Shown here piece after piece: positions 57,975-64,000 of a stretch of DNA of 64,000 nt. A program made the position numbers and the translations under genes. A model generated the notes under the pieces. That model was not told the origin of the DNA. It was given only the letters and a program-made list of their open reading frames with translations, and ran no database searches. The stretch spans positions 886,113 through 950,112 of the forward strand of contig CP066696.1 of assembly GCA_016432585.1 (NCBI GenBank), written 5' to 3'. This stretch comes from Candidatus Saccharibacteria bacterium (GTDB taxonomy: Bacteria > Patescibacteriota > Saccharimonadia > Saccharimonadales > Saccharimonadaceae). Each line of letters starts with the position of its first letter. The stretch's first letter is position 1.

Positions 57975-58022
57975 CAACCGAGCTTAGGCGGCTTATGGCC
58001 GCCCGTTACCCAGACTGAGCCG

Positions 58023-59645
58023 TCATGAAATATAACAGCTCAGATTTTTTCTCACAGGGAAGGGCACTTCACTGGTCTTGCAGTAGGGCGACGCTCCCAT
58101 ATCTTGCCCTGCGTCCTTGACCACCCACTTTCCGCTCTCGTAATGGATCAGATATGCGGTGATCGTGTCGGTCTGAGGGTCGTGCGTTCCGACGTCAGTC
58201 ACGCCCCACGCCCAACCGTCAGCACACGCCACGACCTGAGTGTTCCATACGTCCGTCGCGCCCGTGCCAGGGAGAGCGCGCTTGATCCCCGTGATCAGCG
58301 CATCATGGAGCGATGCGCCCGTAGGGCACGGTGGCGGAACCTTTACGACCTCTACGCGGAGCGTGTCGGCCAGTGTCAGTTTGACACCGTTCATGGACGA
58401 GATGGCCGTGTCGACGATCCCCTTGAGAGCGTCCGCCATCCAAGGGATACGCCACAACACCTTGCCGAGATCGATCTGACCAGCAATCGCCTCGAACAGC
58501 GGGCTAAAGCATCCAGCCCCAGCACTCGCCACCTGACCTAGGTTCGCACTTCCGGTCAGAGGGCCGATCGAGTCCTGGACGCAGGATACAAGACCCTGCG
58601 TCTTGAACGCCAGTTCGAGTAGTTTCAGGTTCTGATCGACGTTGCCGTCACCAGTGAGAATTCCGACCGCCAGCCCCAGCACCTTGATAGTACTTTGGGC
58701 TGCGAATGTCCGAAAATCTCCCTGAAACTCGATAGTCGAGGGAAGATCGTTGATATTGATGCTCCCCACCAGCTCGGCGTCGCGGCCCAGGTAGGCCTTG
58801 ATCTTCTCGCCGCCAGGCAACAGCCCGGCGACATACTTCGTGATCTCCTCCTCTAGGTTGCCCCGAGAAGCCACCATCCGCACATTCTGCGTTGCCGCGA
58901 CCGTGAGGATGTAGTCGATCCGGTTGGCGACACCCACGCGAACGTAGCCGTCCTTGCCGGGGTAGAGGCAGGCGAAGATCGCACTGTCACTCTTTAGTGA
59001 CCAGCCTCGGCTTGCGTTTCCGAACTTGATCTTCTCACCACTTGCCGTGACTTGTTGCTGACACTTCGCGGGATCCGTCTTAACCGTTTCCGGGAAGAAC
59101 GATTCCAGCAAGGCGTCGTCGGTGACATACGCCACGTACTTAGGCGACAGGTGCGCCGCCGTCACGCGGAGTATCTTGCGATCTTGCAGCTTGGCTGGCA
59201 ACAGGAGAAACCCTCCCTCGCCACTAGGCGTGTACGCCAGTGGAACGCTGCCAGTCTGTGCGGCACTCGGCCTGAAACTACTGCCGCTCTCCATGGGGAT
59301 AGTGAGCTCGACAGGAAGCTTCGGCTGAACCTGCTGGTCTCCTTGTGTGAGCGTGACGTCAAACACCACGCCCGCACTTCGAAGCCCCTTGAATGGGCCA
59401 GCGTCGCTCTTCGAAAGAGCGGCCGGCACACTTGCCGTCAGTTTCGTCTCGGCGTCAACCGCGCCTTTCGGCACGATCACACCGAGACCGCTTGGAAACA
59501 TGAACGTTCCGCCATCTGGCGTCACCGCGTGCGTCCCGTCCTTGGCCTTAGGGCCAAAAAACGGATACTTCTGATTGACGGCATATGCGCCAGCCAGCAG
59601 CAACGCCACCACGACAACAAGGACTGCAGCAGTCCTGCGTCTCAT
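58023..59645 (-). CDS. GC-rich exported protein with ZU5-like domain, cassette E
   Basis: 540 residues from MRRRTAAVL (59645), set by GAGGTGGG. Membrane anchor (about 5-22) then DGGTFMFPSGLGVIVPKGAVDAETKLTAS, matching ZU5 domains (GGT.....G.....P.GA....T..T). The remaining 350 residues are unrecognised, with eight or so Cys suggesting disulfides. Codons are strongly G/C-ending and the stop is TGA. Likely surface protein, possibly from an actinobacterial donor. It is divergent from 59819. Confidence 0.75.
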   Translation of the reverse strand: MRRRTAAVLVVVVALLLAGAYAVNQKYPFFGPKAKDGTHAVTPDGGTFMFPSGLGVIVPKGAVDAETKLTASVPAALSKSDAGPFKGLRSAGVVFDVTLTQGDQQVQPKLPVELTIPMESGSSFRPSAAQTGSVPLAYTPSGEGGFLLLPAKLQDRKILRVTAAHLSPKYVAYVTDDALLESFFPETVKTDPAKCQQQVTASGEKIKFGNASRGWSLKSDSAIFACLYPGKDGYVRVGVANRIDYILTVAATQNVRMVASRGNLEEEITKYVAGLLPGGEKIKAYLGRDAELVGSININDLPSTIEFQGDFRTFAAQSTIKVLGLAVGILTGDGNVDQNLKLLELAFKTQGLVSCVQDSIGPLTGSANLGQVASAGAGCFSPLFEAIAGQIDLGKVLWRIPWMADALKGIVDTAISSMNGVKLTLADTLRVEVVKVPPPCPTGASLHDALITGIKRALPGTGATDVWNTQVVACADGWAWGVTDVGTHDPQTDTITAYLIHYESGKWVVKDAGQDMGASPYCKTSEVPFPVRKNLSCYIS

Positions 59646-59657
59646 AACCCACCTCAC

Positions 59658-59818
59658 ATGTGGATTGTAGGGATACGATCAGTGTTATTAAATCATATTT
59701 TTGTATTTTTTACAATATTTAACCTTGGGATCATTGACTTTTCTATAAATAATGTTAGAGTGTAAAGTGCTCAATCCGAGCACACACAGACAATGCACCT
59801 GACCCGAAAGGTCGTCGC
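59658..59818. promoter_or_regulatory. Divergent promoters of cassettes D and E
   Basis: Plus: TTGACT (59734-59739), 16 bp, TAGAGT (59756-59761), a leader with GTGCTC-AATCC-GAGCAC (59767-59783) and GACC-CGAA-AGGTC (59801-59812) before the ATG. Minus: TTGTAA, 17 bp, TTTAAT drives the ZU5-like gene; CCAC-ATGTGA-GGTGG overlaps its Shine-Dalgarno. Confidence 0.55.
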
Positions 59819-60337
59819 ATGAAAAGGGTAGTAGGATTCATCGCCACTGGCGCGCTGATCACTGGTATCGCCGCTGGCGGAGCCTGGTTCGCCGTCAACG
59901 AGATGGACCAGAAACCTGTCGCCACAAACTCACAGAGCCAGCCGGCTACCAACTCGAAAGAAGAGGGTGAAGGCAGCCCGATCGAGGTGTATCCGTACCT
60001 GCGTCAGCAGGGGTTTCCGACCCACCAGATCGCCATCATGGACACCAACAAGCACTACATCCTGATGCCGTTCGTGAACAGCAAGGAGATCACCGGAGTT
60101 CGCACCTGTCAGTTCTCGATGACTCACGCCGACTACATCCTCAGCGGTAAACATCCCCGCATCATGTCGCGCTCGCGCGTCCTCCTGCGGGCCGTCTATC
60201 TGAACGAGGCGGCAAACCCGGTCGGCTACGCGCCAGGATCGCACACCATCGAGCTATCCAAGGTGACGCCCGAGTACCTCGCTGCTCACACGGGCATCGA
60301 TCTGAGTGGGTGTGGAGACACCGTTCTCAAGAAGTGA
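59819..60337 (+). CDS. GC-rich membrane-anchored protein, cassette D
   Basis: 172 residues. N-terminal helix (about 4-26), Ser/Gln/Glu linker to about 55, then an extracellular domain with two Cys (VRTCQFSM and LSGCGDTV) that could pair. The domain (IEVYPYLRQQGFPTHQIAIMDTNKHYILMPF) is not recognised. G/C-ending codons, TGA stop and a 15-bp terminal hairpin place it in the GC-rich set. Flanked by a 14-bp inverted repeat. Confidence 0.7.
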   Translation: MKRVVGFIATGALITGIAAGGAWFAVNEMDQKPVATNSQSQPATNSKEEGEGSPIEVYPYLRQQGFPTHQIAIMDTNKHYILMPFVNSKEITGVRTCQFSMTHADYILSGKHPRIMSRSRVLLRAVYLNEAANPVGYAPGSHTIELSKVTPEYLAAHTGIDLSGCGDTVLKK

Positions 60338-60344
60338 CCCGCTC

Positions 60345-60383
60345 CCGCAGTCTCGTGGTTGCCTGGCGACCACGAGACTGCGG
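60345..60383 (+). terminator. 15-bp hairpin after cassette D
   Basis: CCGCAGTCTCGTGGT pairs exactly with ACCACGAGACTGCGG over a 9-nt loop. There is no T-tract. Confidence 0.7.
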
Positions 60384-60427
60384 CTACGCGGAATGGCATT
60401 GTCTGTGTGGCAATCCAAGAATTTTAT

Positions 60428-61468
60428 CTATAACTTTTTAATCTGTCCACTTGAAATCGTAGAGCTATTTGTCGCCGATGTAATAATCGTCTGCCCGACA
60501 CTCGTTGAATCTACTAAATAATTCTGACGTTCGTGGTCAAGCTCGCTAAATAAATCATCGAGCAATACTACGGGCTTTTTACCTGTAATCGATTCGATAA
60601 TATCGACCTCTAAAAACTTGAGCGCCAACACGACGGTCCGCACTTCGCCACGCGACGCAACCGAAAGAGCAGGGGAGCCATTGAAATCAAAAAGGATATC
60701 ATGCCGATGCGGGCCGACCGATGTAAATCCAAGCAATTTGTCTTTTTCGATATTCGCATGAAGATCCGCAAGGAGCTTCTGCATTATATTTTCGGTGTGG
60801 GGCTGCGAATATCGCACCGTCACCGTATCACTGGTATGTGCGATTGATGTATAGACATCATTCAATCGCTTGTTTAGCTCGTTACAAAAACGAATTCGCT
60901 GGTCGATAATATACGCACCGTGTTCACTAAGGCTAACATTCCACGCAAATAGACTATCGTTTGCCGATTGCTGCTTTAAAAGAGAGTTGCGTTGGCGTAA
61001 AACACGTTCATAGCGGCGCAGAGCTGTTGCGTACTGCGGGTCGAGTTGCGATATGAAATGATCGATAAACTGGCGTCTGCGTACCGGTGAGCCGTTTAAA
61101 AGCCGCAAATCCTCGGGCTCAAACAATACAACAGGGTATTTAAACCGCTGGGGTAATCGGTAATGCGTTTTTCCGTCGATAACAAACTGTTTTTTACCTG
61201 TTTGCTTGGCTGGATCGAATTTTACCGTTCGCACCGATTCATCATCGAACGCGACATCTATTCGATACCACGGCGAGCCGTTTTGCAAAACATCGTTATC
61301 GCCACCCTTAAAGGATGACCCTTGAAGCGCAATATAGAGCGCCTCTATAAGGGAGGTTTTTCCACTGCCATTCATGCCGGTTATAACAGTGGTCGAAGGC
61401 AAGATATCAAGAACGTACGAATCATGAATTCGCACGTTTTGAACGCTAATCTTCTGTATAAGTGGCAT
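60428..61468 (-). CDS. recF: DNA recombination/repair protein RecF
   Basis: 346 residues. SMC-like ATPase that helps load RecA at gaps. Walker A GMNGSGKTSLIE (about 32-43), signature LSVASRGEVRTV and Walker B VVLLDDLFSELD. One nt separates it from the dnaN stop, so the two are co-translated. Confidence 0.97.
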   Translation of the reverse strand: MPLIQKISVQNVRIHDSYVLDILPSTTVITGMNGSGKTSLIEALYIALQGSSFKGGDNDVLQNGSPWYRIDVAFDDESVRTVKFDPAKQTGKKQFVIDGKTHYRLPQRFKYPVVLFEPEDLRLLNGSPVRRRQFIDHFISQLDPQYATALRRYERVLRQRNSLLKQQSANDSLFAWNVSLSEHGAYIIDQRIRFCNELNKRLNDVYTSIAHTSDTVTVRYSQPHTENIMQKLLADLHANIEKDKLLGFTSVGPHRHDILFDFNGSPALSVASRGEVRTVVLALKFLEVDIIESITGKKPVVLLDDLFSELDHERQNYLVDSTSVGQTIITSATNSSTISSGQIKKL

Positions 61469-61469
61469 G

Positions 61470-62570
61470 TTAGCTCTTTAGAGGCATGATGATATGTTTA
61501 TAGTCGACATCGTCGGCCTGAGCAGTAAGAACGCAAGGAGCGAGTTTTCCACTAAATCTAAACACCACCTTATCGCCATCGATAACAGATAGCGCTTCGC
61601 CAACATACCGCGAATTAAGTGTCACTTGGCCGTCTTCGGAAACCTCGGCAGTGGAACTAGAGGTGTTTTCCCCAAGCTCCGAGGCGATAGAGTGGATAGA
61701 CAGCGTCTGTTTTTCTTTATCTGCTGTTAGCGTAACGCTTCCGCCGGAATCCCGGGCAAATAACCCTGCAATTTTGGTAATACGTACAAATTCCGATGTA
61801 TTCATAACAACGTTCGTTTCTGAACTTGCAGGAATAAGCTGACGATAATCCGGGTAATTGCCATCGATCAAACGGCTGGTAATTTCGGATTCACCCACAC
61901 GAAAACGAACCTGCGTTTCGTCAAATAACATATCAATTTCAGTTACATCGTCGGTAATAGTGCGCAATACTTCTTGCAGGGTGGTAGTTGGGATAATTGC
62001 CGCAACTTCGCTGACCGTCTCGACAAGACGGCGTTCAGAAAGGCGATAACCATCGGTAGCCGCAAGATATAAATTACCCTCAAAAGAATGCCAGTACACC
62101 CCTGTAAGAACTGGGCGAGTGCTGTCGTTGCTCGTCGTGATTATTGTTTGTGAAACCGCTTGTTTAAAATCAGCAGTCTTAATACTGTACTGAATCGATG
62201 ATGTTTCGTCGATCGTTGGAAGCTCAGGAAACTCATCGGCTACAACGCCATTAATTACCGAACTGTAGCTGCCAGATGAAATCGCCAAATGACTGTCGGT
62301 TACTTTTAAGTCGACTGTTCCTTTTGGAAGGCTTGAAACAAAGTCGGTAACAAGACGAGCAGGAATTGTAATTGCTCCTGGTGTGATAATTTTTGCTCCA
62401 ACATAGTGGGTAGAAGCAATTTCTAGGTTTGTTGCTGCAACAAGTAATCGGTTACCATCTGTTCTTAAAAGAATATTGCTAAGAATAGGTAATCCTGTTT
62501 TGCTACTCGCTACTCGCCCAACATTACTAAGTGCTTTGGTGAGATTTTCCTGGGTAACTGAGAGTTCCAT
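61470..62570 (-). CDS. dnaN: DNA polymerase III beta clamp DnaN
   Basis: 366 residues, three clamp domains. It begins MELSVTQENLTKALSNVGRVAS; GVYWHSFEGNLYLAATDGYRLSERRL lies in the middle and the C-terminus is TAQADDVDYKHIIMPLKS (typical MPM/R-type end altered to MPL). AAAGG lies about 9 nt before the ATG. Part of dnaA-dnaN-recF. Confidence 0.98.
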   Translation of the reverse strand: MELSVTQENLTKALSNVGRVASSKTGLPILSNILLRTDGNRLLVAATNLEIASTHYVGAKIITPGAITIPARLVTDFVSSLPKGTVDLKVTDSHLAISSGSYSSVINGVVADEFPELPTIDETSSIQYSIKTADFKQAVSQTIITTSNDSTRPVLTGVYWHSFEGNLYLAATDGYRLSERRLVETVSEVAAIIPTTTLQEVLRTITDDVTEIDMLFDETQVRFRVGESEITSRLIDGNYPDYRQLIPASSETNVVMNTSEFVRITKIAGLFARDSGGSVTLTADKEKQTLSIHSIASELGENTSSSTAEVSEDGQVTLNSRYVGEALSVIDGDKVVFRFSGKLAPCVLTAQADDVDYKHIIMPLKS

Positions 62571-62838
62571 TATATATTACCTTTCTTTTAATTTATTTAG
62601 GGTGGAGCTATTAATAGGTGCTGTGGAAACTGGGTACAAATAGTGTTCAATCAGAGGTGAAATGGCGATTTTGGCTGGGGAAAGGTGCGGGGTAAAACTT
62701 TCGGACAACTTGCGTAGAAACGATAGTTGTACACCGGCTAACATAGTACTACGCACAGGAACTATGTAAATGGGGGACAATCTTGCACTGGCTATCCGCA
62801 GGTTCATCCGCTGTGTTTGCACAAGTTTTCCCCATACA
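62571..62838. other. dnaA-dnaN intergenic region, possible origin remnant
   Basis: 268 bp without a gene. It holds only degenerate DnaA boxes: TTTCCACAG and CTATCCGCA on the minus strand (about 7 of 9 each), and an ACATAGT/ACTATGT inverted repeat (about 62738-62768). No cluster of TTATCCACA is present, so the origin may lie upstream of dnaA, outside the window. Confidence 0.4.
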
Positions 62839-64000
62839 TTAGGCATAAAGTTTCTCCCGGATTTCAGCAACTTGTTCGCGTATAAGAAAGTCGAGTTTGA
62901 TAGCTTTTTCGATCTTTTCGACGGAATGAATTGCTGTCGTGTGGTCTTTTCGGCCAAGCTCGCCGGCGATTTTAGGAAAACTAAGGTGGAGTTCGCTGCG
63001 TAAAAGATACATAGCAATTTGGCGGGGCACAACAATATGCTTGTCGCGCTTAGCGCTGCAGATTTCTTTTGTTTCGATTTGAAAGTGCTTTGCTGTTTTG
63101 TCGATAATCTGTTTTGCCGTAACATGTTGCGGTCTGGACTGACGAACATTACCAACAAGACCTTCGGCGGTAGATATATCTGGCGTTACACCGCGCATCT
63201 CGGCATAGGCGAGTAACTGGTTTAGCGCGCCCTCGAGTTCACGAACGTTCGTTTTAATATTGTTCGCAAGGTATTCGATAGTATCGCGGCCAAGTTCTAT
63301 GCCAGACATAGAGGCTTTTGTTTCAACGATTGCACATCTGGTTTCAAAATCGGGCATTTGGATATCGATTGCCATACCCCATTCAAAGCGACTGCGAAGA
63401 CGCTCGGTAAGGGTAGGGATACTTTTTGGTGGTTTATCGCTACTGATAATAATTTGCTTGTTCGTTTGGTGAAGCGCATTGAACGTATGGAAGAATTCTT
63501 CCTGTGTTTTTTCTTTGCCAGCGATAAACTGCATGTCATCAACTATCAGTACGTCGACATTGCGGTATTTATCCGAAAAGCCCTTTTTCTTAAATCGAAT
63601 ACTTTCAAGGAAGTCTTTTACAAATGTTTCGGAGCTAATATAAAGAATCCGTGATTCGGGATTTGTTTTTGCAATTTCGTTGCCCACAGCCTGCATAAGG
63701 TGAGTTTTACCAAGACCAACGCCACCATATAAAAATAGGGGATTATACTTGGTGCCGGGGTTTGCCGCAACGGCTTGGCAGGCAGTGTAGGCTAGGTCGT
63801 TGCTTGAGCCGACGATAAAGGTACTAAACGTATAGCGAGGGTTGAGGCCACTTTTACTTGTGGTCGCGGTAGATAGTTCGCGTGCTGGTGCGGGCGCAAG
63901 TAGTTCGTCGACGCTTGCGCTTGGCGACGCGGTAACTTCGCGGCTGACAGTCTTTTTGCCAGTGGTCTTGACTGTATAGGTGATGCGTTTTGGTGAAACG
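62839..64000 (-). CDS. dnaA: Chromosomal replication initiator DnaA, 5' end outside window
   Basis: 387 codons are visible. Walker A GGVGLGKTHLMQ, preceded by LNPRYTFSTFIVGSSNDLAY; Walker B VDVLIVDDMQFI; sensor and box VII SRFEWGMAIDIQMPD; C-terminal domain IV DNA-binding helix-turn-helix with DHTTAIHSVEKIEK. The reading frame continues past 64000, so the ATG at 63696 is internal. Confidence 0.99.
   Translation of the reverse strand, partial: VSPKRITYTVKTTGKKTVSREVTASPSASVDELLAPAPARELSTATTSKSGLNPRYTFSTFIVGSSNDLAYTACQAVAANPGTKYNPLFLYGGVGLGKTHLMQAVGNEIAKTNPESRILYISSETFVKDFLESIRFKKKGFSDKYRNVDVLIVDDMQFIAGKEKTQEEFFHTFNALHQTNKQIIISSDKPPKSIPTLTERLRSRFEWGMAIDIQMPDFETRCAIVETKASMSGIELGRDTIEYLANNIKTNVRELEGALNQLLAYAEMRGVTPDISTAEGLVGNVRQSRPQHVTAKQIIDKTAKHFQIETKEICSAKRDKHIVVPRQIAMYLLRSELHLSFPKIAGELGRKDHTTAIHSVEKIEKAIKLDFLIREQVAEIREKLYA

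Larger units (their letters stand above)
59783..60409. repeat. 14-bp inverted repeat flanking cassette D
   Basis: CACACAGACAATGC (59783-59796) and its exact complement GCATTGTCTGTGTG (60396-60409) flank the gene. Both are transcribed if the terminator is passed, so 5' and 3' untranslated regions could pair. Confidence 0.7.

Noticed and set aside
62571-62838. Confident oriC call
   Set aside because: Only degenerate DnaA boxes and no AT-rich unwinding tract; kept as a low-confidence region.
62577-63158. 193-aa minus-strand ORF overlapping the dnaA 3' end
   Set aside because: It is a frame-shifted shadow of dnaA; composition is Ser/Lys-rich with no domain, and the dnaA frame is continuous and conserved.

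Overview
The window is 64 kb of a densely packed bacterial chromosome. It most likely comes from a Candidatus Saccharibacteria (TM7, Patescibacteria/CPR) genome. The support is the combination of a relaxase-free, Gram-positive-style type IV secretion (T4SS) locus with many small pilin paralogues, two FemAB-type peptidoglycan-bridge transferases beside a short MurE, a class Ic-like ribonucleotide reductase, a fused PGI/PMI isomerase, a dnaA-dnaN-recF cluster and almost no biosynthetic genes. UGA is used as a stop, so the Gracilibacteria-type UGA recoding does not apply. The lineage call is inference, since no rRNA gene is present.

Layout. 0-9.6 kb: dnaG (cut by the left edge), a coiled-coil membrane protein, a YjbR-like protein, orn, msrB, argS, a type IV prepilin, pyrG and zwf. 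9.7-10.6 kb: two tandem GC-rich small genes. 10.6-17.5 kb: a Mn/Zn ABC transporter operon with a CYTH protein, then the nrd operon, in which a separate 57-residue ORF carries the C-terminal CxxC that NrdA lacks. 17.8-36.8 kb: another GC-rich gene, a MacB-like exporter, PGI/PMI, groES-groEL with a CIRCE element, a degenerate phosphohexomutase domain, femAB-murE, tsaC/tsaD (t6A), a second femAB, valS with a structured leader, rlmH, a HIT protein and tRNAs. 37-57.9 kb: the secretion locus, with seven T4SS-pilin paralogues, two VirB6-like channel proteins, PrgI (VirB3-like), a TraC-like protein, the VirB4 ATPase, a membrane/M23 protein, a lysozyme+amidase-type protein and four VirB8/PEGA-like single-pass proteins. 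58-60.4 kb: two divergent GC-rich exported-protein genes. 60.4-64 kb: recF, dnaN and dnaA (cut by the right edge).

Two features run through the whole window. First, about twenty genes have a -10 hexamer ending only 5-10 nt before the ATG with no clear Shine-Dalgarno sequence, which is the geometry of leaderless mRNAs; groES, groEL, hsp20, msrB and internal operon genes have clear Shine-Dalgarno sites instead. Second, six genes (3.6, 9.7, 10.3, 17.8, 58.0 and 59.8 kb) use almost only G/C-ending codons, have hairpins around the start site, end in a GC-rich hairpin and often stop with TGA. They look like a separate class, probably acquired from high-GC organisms such as actinobacterial hosts.

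The strongest candidates for something undescribed are the detached NrdA redox tail (in frame behind a single UAG that overlaps its own Shine-Dalgarno), the GC-rich structured cassettes, the nested-hairpin valS leader with a Cys-rich upstream ORF, and the expanded T4SS pilin array.
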